From Pseudaquabacterium terrae (GTDB taxonomy: Bacteria > Pseudomonadota > Gammaproteobacteria > Burkholderiales > Burkholderiaceae_C), in assembly GCF_013266755.1 (NCBI RefSeq), contig NZ_JABRWJ010000005.1, positions 558,001-622,000 of the forward strand: a DNA stretch of 64,000 nt, written 5' to 3'. How positions within the stretch are numbered: position 1 is the stretch's first letter; each line of letters starts with the position of its first letter. Both the position numbers and the translations under genes were made by a program. Positions 24,087 through 33,074 of the stretch are shown here, one piece after another. Under the pieces are notes generated by a model, which saw nothing but the letters and a program-made list of their open reading frames with translations, was not told the origin of the DNA and searched no databases.

Positions 24087-26258
24087 ATGTCGCTGAAGAT
24101 CGCCTTTGCGTCCTGCATGGACGCCGAACGCAATGCCGAGCAAAGCGCCTGGAGCGCACTGCAGCAGCAGCAGCCCGACGTGCTGCTGCTGCTCGGCGAT
24201 ACGGTGTACATGGACTGGGGCCTGGCCTCGCTGGCGCGCGTGCCGGCGGCCAAGCGCGAGTGGCAGAGCAACAAATCGAAGGCGCTGGAGGCCTTCGCAC
24301 ACGAGCTTCATGCGCGCTATCGCGACCAGTGGCGAGTGCCGTCGTTTCAGGCGCTGGTGCGCTCGATGCCCAAGCCACGGCAGATCTTCCTGGCCTGGGA
24401 CGACCACGACTTCGCGTGGAACAACGCCTACGGCATGGAGTCCGACGACCGCCACGCGCCTGAGCGGCTGAACGACAAGACCGTGCCGGACGCCTTCAAG
24501 CGCATTGCGCTGGGCCTGCGCGCCCAGTTCGAGGCGACCTTGCGCGATGCCGAGACCGACGCCCCGTACAGCGCGGCCTATGGTCCGCTGCCCGAGCCCG
24601 CTTCGTTTACAGAGCTGCCGGACGCGATCGCACCGGTCGATCTGTCGTTTGCGCAGGCGCGACTGCTGGTGCTCGATCAGCGCTGGTGCCGGACGCACCG
24701 CGACGCCAAGAATGCGCGCGTGATCTCCGAACCCGACGCGCGCCTGCTGCGCGATGCCGCTGGCGGTCCGGGATCGGGCTTGCTGATCGTCGCCGGCAGC
24801 TCGCCGCTGAAGCACCACTCGGTCTTCGGCACCCACGATGCCTGGTGGGCGCCGCCGGACGCCGAGAAGACCGGCCACCACGAGGACCGGGCCTATCCCG
24901 AGTACGCGTTGATGCGCTCGGCGCGGTGCCCGATCCTCTACCTCAGCGGCAACATCCATCGCAACGCCTATGGCGGCTGGGTCGAGGATGACATCCCCGG
25001 CCGCACGCGTGCGCCGGTGGTGCAGGCGCTCAGCTCGGGCGCCGGCCTGGGACGGCTGTTCTTCCACGAGTACCCCGGCAGCTTCGGCCTGGTCTCGATC
25101 GACGGCACGGCACACGATGCGAGCGTCGCGCTGCGCTGGTACGCCGAGGGCCACAAGGTGCCCGACGAGCGGCATCTGCAGATCGCCGACGGGCAGTGGT
25201 CGCAGGTGACCGAAGGCGAGTGCACGAACGAGAAGCTGAGCACCGATGCCGATGCGCTGCTGCACGCGACGATCGACCACGAGCCGCTCGCCGTGCTGTC
25301 GTACCGCGCGCGCGGCAAGCGGCTGCGCGACGACGACAGGCCGCTGCTGCGATACGACGAGCTCGATGCCGAGGGCTACACCGGCGCGCTGCTGGCCGTG
25401 CCGAACCTGGGTCCCGACGGGCTGGCCGACTGGCCCGAGGCGCTGCTCGTCGCCGGCGAAGGCACGTCGATTCGCCTGCATCGGCGCCGCAGCGGCGATG
25501 GCGCGCAGGACTGCCGAGACGTCGTTCTGGCGGCTTTCCAGCGGGCATTGGCCGAACGCAAGAGCGTCGTCTTCTACATCCACGGCTTCGGCAAGAGCTT
25601 CAGCGCGGCGCTGCAGCAGGCCTGCACGCTGCGCCGGCGCTTCGACTGCATTCCGATCCTCTTCACCTGGCCCAGCGGCAACGAAGGCGGCTTCCTGTCG
25701 CTGCTCGGCTCGTTTCCCGCCGCGATCAAGGCGGCCGAACTTTGCTACAAGGGTCTGGTCGGCGCACTCGGCGACTTCCTGCGCGTGGCGAATTCCTATC
25801 AGCCCGTGCCTGCGGTGCTGCTGGTGCGCAGCCTCGGTGCGAATACGCTGATGGGCCTGGCGGCCAGCGCACTGCGCGATGAGCCCACCGGCGCGCTGGA
25901 ACGCTTGATCCTCTCGGCGCCGGCCTGCCCGCGCAAGCAGATGGACTGGCTCGCCCGGTTCAAGTGCGAGCAAGTCGTCACCGTCAACCGTGAGGACGAA
26001 AAGCTGCGCTTCGCACAGAAGCAGCACAACGGCGACTTTCTCGGCAACCAGCCGTTCGATGCGAGCGACTACCCGAAGGGCGTGCGGCTGGTGCACCTTG
26101 ACTGCACCGACGTGAACGGCGTCGACGAATCGCACGACTACCTGCTGCGGCAGGTCAACCTCGAGCTGCACACGCTGAACGAGCAGTTGATCAACGGCCG
26201 CCCCATCGACTTCGCGCAACTGCAGCTGGCGGGCTTGCAGGTCAACATGCTCGTCTGA
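24087..26258 (+). CDS. PhoD-like metallophosphatase fused to an alpha/beta hydrolase
   Basis: 723 residues, GGGAG Shine-Dalgarno before the ATG. Residues 1-370 resemble PhoD-type phosphatases: KIAFASC at the start, LLLLGDTVYMDWG, LAWDDHDFAWNN, VAGSSPLKHH and LSGNIHRNAYGG supply the metal-binding Asp, Asn and His. No signal peptide is present, unlike secreted PhoD. Residues about 480-690 form an alpha/beta hydrolase like DUF900: VVFYIHGFGKSF, then VRSLGAN as nucleophile elbow (Ser in R-S-L-G). The two domains are rarely joined. A substrate such as a cytoplasmic phospho-ester plus acyl-ester is conceivable but unproven. A weak promoter gap of 92 nt separates it from the MocR gene. Confidence 0.8.
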   Translation: MSLKIAFASCMDAERNAEQSAWSALQQQQPDVLLLLGDTVYMDWGLASLARVPAAKREWQSNKSKALEAFAHELHARYRDQWRVPSFQALVRSMPKPRQIFLAWDDHDFAWNNAYGMESDDRHAPERLNDKTVPDAFKRIALGLRAQFEATLRDAETDAPYSAAYGPLPEPASFTELPDAIAPVDLSFAQARLLVLDQRWCRTHRDAKNARVISEPDARLLRDAAGGPGSGLLIVAGSSPLKHHSVFGTHDAWWAPPDAEKTGHHEDRAYPEYALMRSARCPILYLSGNIHRNAYGGWVEDDIPGRTRAPVVQALSSGAGLGRLFFHEYPGSFGLVSIDGTAHDASVALRWYAEGHKVPDERHLQIADGQWSQVTEGECTNEKLSTDADALLHATIDHEPLAVLSYRARGKRLRDDDRPLLRYDELDAEGYTGALLAVPNLGPDGLADWPEALLVAGEGTSIRLHRRRSGDGAQDCRDVVLAAFQRALAERKSVVFYIHGFGKSFSAALQQACTLRRRFDCIPILFTWPSGNEGGFLSLLGSFPAAIKAAELCYKGLVGALGDFLRVANSYQPVPAVLLVRSLGANTLMGLAASALRDEPTGALERLILSAPACPRKQMDWLARFKCEQVVTVNREDEKLRFAQKQHNGDFLGNQPFDASDYPKGVRLVHLDCTDVNGVDESHDYLLRQVNLELHTLNEQLINGRPIDFAQLQLAGLQVNMLV

Positions 26259-26342
26259 CGCCGGGACGCGGCGCCTGACCCCTACACTGCGTCGCTCCAT
26301 CGTCCCGGAGGCGTCGCCGCGGCGGCGCCCCTCACCTCGCGC

Positions 26343-27176
26343 ATGAGCTGGCACGGCCACCTCCACCTGCACTACCGCACCGACGCCGACAGCCGCACCA
26401 TCGCCCTCGACCGCCACGAGGGCCCGCTGCGCGTGCTGCAGCGGCTGTACCCCGAAGGCCCGGGCATCTGCCACCACGTGCTGGTGCACCCGCCCGGTGG
26501 CATCGTCGGCGGCGACGAGCTCGACATCCATCTGCAACTCGACGCCGGCACCCACGCGTTGTTGACGACCCCCGGCGCGACGCGCTTCTACCGCAGCGCC
26601 GGCCCGCTCGCCCGCCAATCGCTGCGGGCGCGGCTCGACGCGGGCGCGCGGCTCGAATGGCTGCCGCTGGAGACCATCGCCTACCGCGGCTGCCGGGCCG
26701 AGAACCGGCTGCACTTCGAGCTCGCGCCCGGCGCCGAGATGATCGGCTGGGACGTGCTCGCGCTCGGCCTGCCCGCCGCGGCCCAAGCCTTCGACCACGG
26801 CCGCTACCTGCAACAACTGGAGCTGCCCGGTGCCTGGCTGGAGCGCGGACTGATCGACGGCAGCGATGCGCTGCTGCTCGATTCGCCGCTCGGCCTCGAC
26901 CGCCGGCGCGTGCTGGCATCGCTGTGGTTCGCCACGGGCACGCCGATCGAACGCGCCCTCGGCGAAGCGCTGATCGATGCCGCGCGCGCGGCGATCGATG
27001 GCGGCCCGCTGAGCGCCGACGCCGGCGTGACGCGGCTGCACGAGCGCGTGGTCGTGCTGCGCGCGCTGGCCGACCGGGTCGAGCCGGCGATGCAGCTGCT
27101 GCAGGCGGTGTGGTCGGCATGGCGGCCGCTGGCCTTCGGGCTGGCACCCTGCGCACCGCGCGTCTGGCGCACCTGA
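26343..27176 (+). CDS. ureD: Urease accessory protein UreD
   Basis: 277 residues, typical UreD length: QRLYPEGPGICHHVLVHPPG, GIVGGDELDIHLQL, LLTTPGATRFYRSAGP, EWLPLETIAYRGCRAEN and AEMIGWDVLALGLPA are the conserved UreD blocks. UreD binds apo-urease and, with UreF and UreG, guides nickel insertion (known). No urease structural gene (ureABC) or ureEFG follows; the next gene encodes a TPR protein. The urea transporter operon lies 10 kb away on the other strand. A hairpin at 27177-27200 ends the transcript. No inactivating change seen. Confidence 0.9.
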   Translation: MSWHGHLHLHYRTDADSRTIALDRHEGPLRVLQRLYPEGPGICHHVLVHPPGGIVGGDELDIHLQLDAGTHALLTTPGATRFYRSAGPLARQSLRARLDAGARLEWLPLETIAYRGCRAENRLHFELAPGAEMIGWDVLALGLPAAAQAFDHGRYLQQLELPGAWLERGLIDGSDALLLDSPLGLDRRRVLASLWFATGTPIERALGEALIDAARAAIDGGPLSADAGVTRLHERVVVLRALADRVEPAMQLLQAVWSAWRPLAFGLAPCAPRVWRT

Positions 27177-27200
27177 CCAGCCCCTCGAACGAGGGGCTGG
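27177..27200 (+). terminator. Hairpin after ureD
   Basis: Perfect 11-bp arms CCAGCCCCTCG/CGAGGGGCTGG around an AA centre, starting one base after the ureD stop. GC-rich and stable, but with no T-run after it, so it could be an atypical terminator or mRNA-end stabiliser. Confidence 0.5.
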
Positions 27201-27231
27201 ACGCTCATCCGATGCACTACGATGCGCGCCG

Positions 27232-28242
27232 ATGAAAACCAAGCTCCGCTTCGCTCTCCGTCCGCTGCTGGCCGCCGCGCTGCTGGTCCTCGGCGGCGCC
27301 GCCTCGGCGCAAGTGTTCAGGGACAACGCATTGCAGGCGCTGCTCGATGCCGAACGCCATGCCGAGCTGGATCGCATCGCGCTGCAACGCGTGACGGCGC
27401 AGGCCGATGATGCGCAGGCCGTGCTGGCGCTGGGGCTGAGTGCGCTGCGCGGCAACGATGCGCCGCGCCGTGAGGCGGCGATCCAGCGCGCCGAAGCCTG
27501 CCTGCAGAAGGCACCGCAGGCCGCGCCCTGCCACTACGCGCTCGGCACCGTGCTCGGCGTGCACGCGATGAGCCAGGGCATGCTGAAGATCGCCGCCAGC
27601 GTCGGCACCGTCAAGGAGTCGCTGCTGCAGGCGATGACGCTCGATCCGCAGTGGTACCCGGCGCGCAGCGCGGTGGTCGAGTTCTACCTGATGGCGCCGG
27701 GCTTCGCCGGCGGCAGCGTGGCCAAGGCGCAGGAGGCCGCGCGCACTGCGGCCAAGCCGGAGCAGCAGCAGGCGCTCGAGGCACGCGTCGCGCTGCACGA
27801 AGAGCGCTTCGACGCCGCGCTGAAGCTTCTGCACGAGCTGCGCCCGGGCGCCGACAGCGCGCTGGCCGATGACGCGGCGCAGTGGGCCGCGGCCGCCGGC
27901 TTCGGCTTGCTGAAGGCCGGCCGCGCCGATGCAGCGCGCCCGGTCTTCGAGCGCCTGCTTCAGCAGCGGCCCGACCAGGCGATCGGCGCCTATGGCCTGG
28001 CGCGCGTGGCCACCGATGCCAACGCACCGGCCGAAGCCGTCAGGCTGCTGCAGCAATCGGCCAAGCTCAAGGGCGCCGAGAACCTGCCGCTGGACTATCG
28101 GCTGGGCATTGCCCTGCAGGTGCAAGGCCAGAACGACGCGGCCCGCGCCGCGTACGACCGCTTCATCAAGGCCGGTCGCGGCGCGCGCAGTGCGCTCGAC
28201 GACGCGAAGAAGCGGCTCGCCGCGCTGAGCGCGAACGGCTAA
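27232..28242 (+). CDS. Periplasmic TPR-repeat protein
   Basis: 336 residues with a Sec signal peptide (about 1-26: RPLLAAALLVLGGAASAQ). The mature part is made of helical Ala/Leu-rich repeats of TPR type (e.g. APCHYALGTVLGVHAM, WYPARSAVVEFYLMAPGF, QWAAAAGFGLLKAGRADAAR, QAIGAYGLARVATDANAPAE, LDYRLGIALQVQGQNDAARA). TPR arrays mediate protein contacts. It converges with the CHAT lipoprotein gene with only 4 nt between stops, and both are exported TPR proteins, so a shared envelope function is possible. That link is inference. Confidence 0.85.
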   Translation: MKTKLRFALRPLLAAALLVLGGAASAQVFRDNALQALLDAERHAELDRIALQRVTAQADDAQAVLALGLSALRGNDAPRREAAIQRAEACLQKAPQAAPCHYALGTVLGVHAMSQGMLKIAASVGTVKESLLQAMTLDPQWYPARSAVVEFYLMAPGFAGGSVAKAQEAARTAAKPEQQQALEARVALHEERFDAALKLLHELRPGADSALADDAAQWAAAAGFGLLKAGRADAARPVFERLLQQRPDQAIGAYGLARVATDANAPAEAVRLLQQSAKLKGAENLPLDYRLGIALQVQGQNDAARAAYDRFIKAGRGARSALDDAKKRLAALSANG

Positions 28243-28246
28243 GCGT

Positions 28247-30835
28247 TCATCCAGCGCCGACGAGCACGAACGAAGCCCAGTAGGCCGGGTGCCGTGTCTT
28301 CGGCTGCGCGGCCAGCTCGCGCTTGGTGTCGGCCAGCGCCTTCGACGCGCCGGCACCGGCCTTGATGCGTGCCAGGAACTTCTCCATGAAGATCGGCGCC
28401 ACGTCGTCGAACACCGGCCACAGGCTCAGCACGGTGTTGACGTTGCCGGCGACGAAGAGCGCGAACGGCAGCCCCAGCACGCCTTCGCCGGCCACCTGCG
28501 GCCCTAAGCCGGTGTCGCAGGCCGACAGGATGGTCAGGTCGCTGCGCAGCTCGTAGCCCGGCCATTCGGCCGCCGTGACGTAGCCATCGGTGCCCGGCGC
28601 CAGGTCGGCCTGGCTCAGCACCAGGCTCGACAGCGCCGGGTCCACCGTCGACAGGTGGCCGTGCACCGCGAAGTGCAGCACGCGGTAGTCCTTCAGCGCG
28701 CCCTGCTGGTTCAGCCGCTGCAGCGTCGCTTCGCTGGCCTCGCGCGCGAGGTAGGCATCGCTGTTCGGAAAGACGCGGCGCAGCGCCTGCACCTCGAGCT
28801 CGGTGCCCGGCAGCGGCACCCATGCCAGGCGCGCTTCGCGCAGCTGGTGCTCGCTGTGCACGGGCAGCGCGCGCAGCTGGCTGCGCGTGCGCGCGGCATC
28901 GGCCGGCGCCGCTTCGTAGGCCGGATTGCCCAGCGCCAGCAGGTCCTTCGGCCGCGCGACGCCGCGGTACGCCAGCTGCTGCGCGCGCGCCATCGCATAC
29001 ACCGACAGCGACTGCGCGTAGTGCAGGTCGATCGTCTCGAGCACGCGCCGGCCCTGGAAGGCCAGCAGCTCGAACGGCAGCTGCGCGAGCGCGCCGTCGG
29101 GCGAGACGATCCAGTGCCGCCGCCCACCGATCAGCGCCGCCAGCGGCTGCAGCAGCCGGCTGCCGAGGTGGTCGATCAACTCTGACTCGCGCTCCACCAC
29201 CACCGCGCCCGGCGGCACCGGCGCCGCGCGCTCGCGCAGGCGGAAGCTGCCGTCGGGCAGGCGCCAGACACGCCGGCCCTCGGCGGCCAGCAGGCCCTGC
29301 AGGCCGCGCACATGCGAGGTCGCACGCCGCAGCGCCTCGACGGCCTCGGCCAGGTGGGCGATCTCGCCGAGGTCGACATAACGCGGCAGGCCCTCGTGCT
29401 CGACCAGCCAGGCGAACAGGTGGTCGCCACGCAGCCCGTAGCCGATGTAGACCGCGCCGCGCGGCACCAGGCCGGGCAGGTCGGCCGCGGCGACGATGCG
29501 CGGATCGCGCAGCTGCGCGAACTTCGGGTACTGCGCCTTCAGCGCGGTGACGACCGCTTCGTACTCGCGCAGCGCCGCATCGCGCCGCAGCAGCAGCGGC
29601 TCGCGCGCTCGCGCATCGGCGCCCTCGCTGATCAACTTCTCGTGCTCGTGCAGCGCCTGCTCGAGCTGCTGCAGGCGCTGCCGCTCGGCCTCGGGCAGCA
29701 CGCTCGAGCGCGACGCGCTCTGCTGCGACATGCTCTCCAGCAGCGTGCGCGCCTTCGACAGCTCCGACAGCCGGAAGCCCGGCGCCGGCTCGCCGGCGGC
29801 GCCGTGCAGCGCGCTGAAGAAGCGGTAGTCGTCGGCATAGGCCGCGAACAGCGCGCGCCGGTCCTCGGCGGCCAGCCCGGGCTGGCTGCGCACCTGTTCG
29901 GCACCGGCGATGAAACCCTCGGCCAGCGCCAACGCGGCCGCCGGCCGGCCGCTGCGCGCCTGCAGGCGTGCCTGCACGGCCAGCTGCTCCAGCGTGAAGC
30001 GATGCTGCGTGCCCCACACCGAGCGGCTGGCCGCCAGCAACGCCGGCTGCAGCGCCAGCGCCTGCGCGGTGTCGCCGCGCGCGCTCAGCGCCGCCACGTG
30101 GTGCGCCCGCGCCACCAGCGCATACGGGCTCGCCGCCCCGGCCACCTCGTGCAAGCCCTGCGCGGCGCCTGCGCCGGCGGCCACGGCATCGTCGAGGCGA
30201 CCCGCGGCCAGGTAGGTGCGCGACAGGTTCGACAGCGCGACCAAGGTCTGCAGGTGCGTCGCGCCGAGCGTGCGGCGGCTGGCCTCGAGCGCGGTCTCCT
30301 GCAGACGCAATGCATCGTCCACGCGCTGCAGCCCCAGGTAGGTCGCGGCGAGGTTGTTGCGTGCAGAGATCGCGGCCTCGTGCCACGCCCCCATCACCTC
30401 GATCGCCAGCCGCATGCCCTGCTCCTGCGCCTGCAGCGCCTGCGGCAGGCGGCCGATCGCCGCATACAGCCGCCCCAGGTTGCCGAGCGCGGCAATGGTA
30501 TTGGGCGCGCGCTCGCCGCGCCGCGCCTTCCACTGCTGATGGACCTGCTGCGCCAGCTCCAGCGCCTCGCCGAGCCGGCCCTGGTTCTCCAGCAGCGGGA
30601 TCAGCTTCGAGCGCAGCAGCAGCGCTTCGTCGGCCGAGATCTGCTGCGCGCCCTGGCGCGGCTGCATCAGCTCGCGCAGCGCGGTTTCGGCCGCGGCATG
30701 CTGCCCGCCCTGGCCCATCGCCGCCGCACGCTCGACCGCCTGGCGTTGCAGGCCGCCGCAGGACACCAGCACGACGCCGGCGGCCAGCAGCGCGCAGCGG
30801 CGCAAGCAGCATCGGGCCGGGCGCGTGTGCCGCAT
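28247..30835 (-). CDS. TPR-CHAT caspase-like lipoprotein protease
   Basis: 862 residues from the ATG at 30835. A lipoprotein signal peptide (LLAAGVVLVSCGG) has Cys as the lipidation site. TPR repeats span about 30-330 (AALGNLGRLYAAIGRLPQAL, ARNNLAATYLGLQRVDDALR, VALSNLSRTYLAAGRLDDAV). A charged coiled segment precedes a CHAT protease domain (about 560-862) with the catalytic His in LHFAVHGHLS (about 722) and Cys in ILSACDTGLG (about 772); DYVPLPGTELEV-like and AFSLWPVFDDVA-type blocks complete the fold. CHAT proteases are relatives of caspases and separase. Lipidation would put it in the envelope. It ends an operon with two exported proteins 5 and 8 nt upstream. Confidence 0.85.
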   Translation of the reverse strand: MRHTRPARCCLRRCALLAAGVVLVSCGGLQRQAVERAAAMGQGGQHAAAETALRELMQPRQGAQQISADEALLLRSKLIPLLENQGRLGEALELAQQVHQQWKARRGERAPNTIAALGNLGRLYAAIGRLPQALQAQEQGMRLAIEVMGAWHEAAISARNNLAATYLGLQRVDDALRLQETALEASRRTLGATHLQTLVALSNLSRTYLAAGRLDDAVAAGAGAAQGLHEVAGAASPYALVARAHHVAALSARGDTAQALALQPALLAASRSVWGTQHRFTLEQLAVQARLQARSGRPAAALALAEGFIAGAEQVRSQPGLAAEDRRALFAAYADDYRFFSALHGAAGEPAPGFRLSELSKARTLLESMSQQSASRSSVLPEAERQRLQQLEQALHEHEKLISEGADARAREPLLLRRDAALREYEAVVTALKAQYPKFAQLRDPRIVAAADLPGLVPRGAVYIGYGLRGDHLFAWLVEHEGLPRYVDLGEIAHLAEAVEALRRATSHVRGLQGLLAAEGRRVWRLPDGSFRLRERAAPVPPGAVVVERESELIDHLGSRLLQPLAALIGGRRHWIVSPDGALAQLPFELLAFQGRRVLETIDLHYAQSLSVYAMARAQQLAYRGVARPKDLLALGNPAYEAAPADAARTRSQLRALPVHSEHQLREARLAWVPLPGTELEVQALRRVFPNSDAYLAREASEATLQRLNQQGALKDYRVLHFAVHGHLSTVDPALSSLVLSQADLAPGTDGYVTAAEWPGYELRSDLTILSACDTGLGPQVAGEGVLGLPFALFVAGNVNTVLSLWPVFDDVAPIFMEKFLARIKAGAGASKALADTKRELAAQPKTRHPAYWASFVLVGAG

Positions 30836-30840
30836 GCCGC

Positions 30841-31794
30841 TCACTCCTTGCGGCAGCCCTCGGGCAGTGGTGCGCGCTCGCCCAGCGCGGCCATCGGCGC
30901 GACGACCCAATGGCCCTGCAGGTCGTGGATCAGCGCGTGTTCGCAATCGGCAGCCGCCAGCGCGCCGCGCACGTAGACCGTTTCAGCCGCCAGGCGCAGC
31001 CGGAAGGTCTGCTGCGCCGCGCCGGCCGGCACCGCCGGGCGCCGGGCGGCCATCTCCAGCGCTGTCAGCAGCAGCCCGGAGAACACCGACCTGAGCGCCC
31101 GAGCGCCGTCCTTCAGCCAGTGCTCGCTGATGTCGAGGCTGTCGTCGGCCATCGAGAAGGCCAGCATGCGGATCGCCTGGCGCGCCGGCGCCGCCTCGGG
31201 CAATCCGGCGCCGAAACCGATCAGCGCATCGACATGCACCGAGCGCTGGTCGGTCGCGAAGACGAACTTCGGCGCGACGTGCACGACCTGCCGCGCCTCG
31301 ATCGCCGCGCCCTCGCGCACCAGCCCGAAGCCGTGCCCGCGCAACCGCTGCTCGAGCGGCGCCATCAGGTCGAACAGCGACACACCGGCCAGCGCCTCGG
31401 CATAGGGCCGGATCACGCGATTCACGTCGTCCTGCGTCTCGTACCTGCGCACCGCCCCGACATCGGCCACCGCGACGGCACTGCCGGTCGATTGATCGGT
31501 GGAGACGATCAATTCCTCGTCGGCGGCCTTGTTCGTGCGCTCGACCGAGTTGGCGATCACGTGCGCCGTGACGTACACCGCCAGCGCCACCCACGGATTG
31601 ACGCCCTGCTGCAGCTGCAGCGCGCCGCGCGCCGACGCGTCGGGCGTGCGCTCGACCAGCGCGCGCTGGATGCGGATCGGCTGCGCGGCCGGCACCACGA
31701 GGGTCCAGGCCGGCGCATCGGCGGCCTGCGCGCCGGCGCCGGCCGCGCACGCCACCGCGGCCACCGCGGCAATGGATCTACGTGCGAATCGCAT
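30841..31794 (-). CDS. Exported protein of unknown function in the CHAT operon
   Basis: 317 residues. A signal peptide (FARRSIAAVAAVACAAGAGA, cleavage near QAA) is followed by a soluble mature protein with no recognised domain. Notable blocks are WTLVVPAAQPIRIQ, VNPWVALAVYVTAHVIANS, VNRVIRPYAEALAGVSLFD and FVFATDQRSVHVDALIGF, which suggest a mixed alpha/beta fold. It lies 5 nt upstream of the CHAT gene and 8 nt downstream of the lipoprotein gene, so the three are one transcription unit. Candidate substrate, regulator or partner of the CHAT protease (inference). Confidence 0.75.
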   Translation of the reverse strand: MRFARRSIAAVAAVACAAGAGAQAADAPAWTLVVPAAQPIRIQRALVERTPDASARGALQLQQGVNPWVALAVYVTAHVIANSVERTNKAADEELIVSTDQSTGSAVAVADVGAVRRYETQDDVNRVIRPYAEALAGVSLFDLMAPLEQRLRGHGFGLVREGAAIEARQVVHVAPKFVFATDQRSVHVDALIGFGAGLPEAAPARQAIRMLAFSMADDSLDISEHWLKDGARALRSVFSGLLLTALEMAARRPAVPAGAAQQTFRLRLAAETVYVRGALAAADCEHALIHDLQGHWVVAPMAALGERAPLPEGCRKE

Positions 31795-31802
31795 GGGGCG
31801 AT

Positions 31803-32522
31803 TCAGCGCGCCAAGTCGGCGACGATCTCTTCCTTCGCGACCTCGACGGCCTCGAAGAACTTCGCGGTCAGCGCCGGATACGCCGGTGGCTGGTCCCAGG
31901 TCTTGCCGACGCCGCGCAGGGTGCGCACCTTCTTGTACCACTGGTAGGCATTGGTGCGCAGATCCAGCAGGTAGGCCTCGCCGCCAACATATGCCATCGG
32001 ATCGCCCGCCGCCATCGGAATGACGCCCGAGAACGGGTAGTTGAATCCCACCTGGCCGACAGTGACGACCAGCAACCGTTCGACGCCTAGTCGGTCGCGC
32101 AGCGGCCGCATGTCGCGCACATGCGAGGTCCCGTCCTTGGCATCGAAGCGGTCCGGCTTGAAGGTCTTCATCAACTCGGAGTCGCTGAACGAGCGGGCCG
32201 CAACGCCCTTCTTCTGCAATGCGCGCATCAACTCGCTCTCGACCGCGCGCAACTCGTCGGTCGGCAGCGACTTGGCATGCGCGGTGAGCTTGGACGTCAC
32301 CGCGGTCACGATGCCCAATTGCAGCAATCCGCCCGCGGCGCCGCCGCGTTCGGGATCGTATTCCCACACGTTCGGCCGCTCGGGCAATTGCACGACGACG
32401 CCGACACTCGTCTTCTCGTCGAAGATCGCCGCGCCCTTGTGCAGGTCCACCGGCACGATGCTGACGCAGCCGCCCAGTGCCCAAGTTCCGGCAACGGCGG
32501 CCAACCATCTCCACAGACGCAT
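31803..32522 (-). CDS. Lipoprotein, first gene of the CHAT operon
   Basis: 239 residues. Lipobox ALGGC within WLAAVAGTWALGGCVS gives lipidation at about Cys19. The mature part contains VVQLPERPNVWEYDPERGGA, a Lys/Leu helical stretch, and RLLVVTVGQVGFNYPFSGVI near residue 150. No family recognised with certainty; it resembles outer-membrane-anchored proteins of unknown function found beside TPR/CHAT proteins. It starts the three-gene leftward operon. Upstream, the divergent gene is a zinc-ribbon membrane protein at 32709. Confidence 0.75.
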   Translation of the reverse strand: MRLWRWLAAVAGTWALGGCVSIVPVDLHKGAAIFDEKTSVGVVVQLPERPNVWEYDPERGGAAGGLLQLGIVTAVTSKLTAHAKSLPTDELRAVESELMRALQKKGVAARSFSDSELMKTFKPDRFDAKDGTSHVRDMRPLRDRLGVERLLVVTVGQVGFNYPFSGVIPMAAGDPMAYVGGEAYLLDLRTNAYQWYKKVRTLRGVGKTWDQPPAYPALTAKFFEAVEVAKEEIVADLAR

Positions 32523-32708
32523 GGCGAGGCTCCTCTCGATCAATGCGACGGCGACGCCATCAGTGCGATGCGATTGTTCTCGTTGGACGATCGCGCGACC
32601 TCCTACAAATCGACGATGTGCGGCAACGGCAGGTGGCGAGACGATCTCACCGCCTTTGCAGCGATGGCGGCCGACCACAGGCCTCGACGAAACGCTCCGG
32701 AGTCGATC

Positions 32709-33074
32709 ATGAACCTTGCTTCCCTGAATGCCATTTGCCCCGGCTGCCGCTCGCACTTCAACGGTGTGCCGCGACGATCGTTCTTCGGCTTTCAGAAGTT
32801 GCCGTGCCCGCATTGCGACGAGACGGTCGTGTACCCGCTGACCGGCGGCTATCGAACGTTCTATGGGGTGCTCCTGTGCTTCATGGTGCTCGGACTGGTC
32901 GGCTCTTGGGCGCAAGGCGTGGCGGCAATGCCGAATGCATTGGCGATCGCGGCGATCTATGCGCTGGTGCGCAACGAGCGCATCCGGCAGCGCGTGGCGC
33001 GCTTGGAAGCGACTTCTCCCGACGAACGGGTGGCCGTTCGCTCGGTTGTTCAATCTCAAGGGGGTGAGTCATGA
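32709..33074 (+). CDS. Zinc-ribbon membrane protein
   Basis: 121 residues. Two CxxC pairs (CPGC at 10-13, CPHC at 33-36) form a zinc ribbon near the N-terminus. Two hydrophobic segments follow (about 52-72: FYGVLLCFMVLGLVGSWAQG; 74-90: AMPNALAIAAIYALV), then a basic C-terminal tail. The domain set suggests a small inner-membrane protein with a cytoplasmic metal site. Its stop overlaps the start of the next gene as ATGA, so it is coupled to the RTX/DUF5648 protein. Role unknown. Confidence 0.75.
   Translation: MNLASLNAICPGCRSHFNGVPRRSFFGFQKLPCPHCDETVVYPLTGGYRTFYGVLLCFMVLGLVGSWAQGVAAMPNALAIAAIYALVRNERIRQRVARLEATSPDERVAVRSVVQSQGGES

Noticed and set aside
24012-27455. 1147-codon frame opposite the phosphatase-hydrolase and ureD genes
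   Set aside because: Antisense shadow caused by GC bias; it spans three real genes and their intergenic regions and has no domain or start signal.
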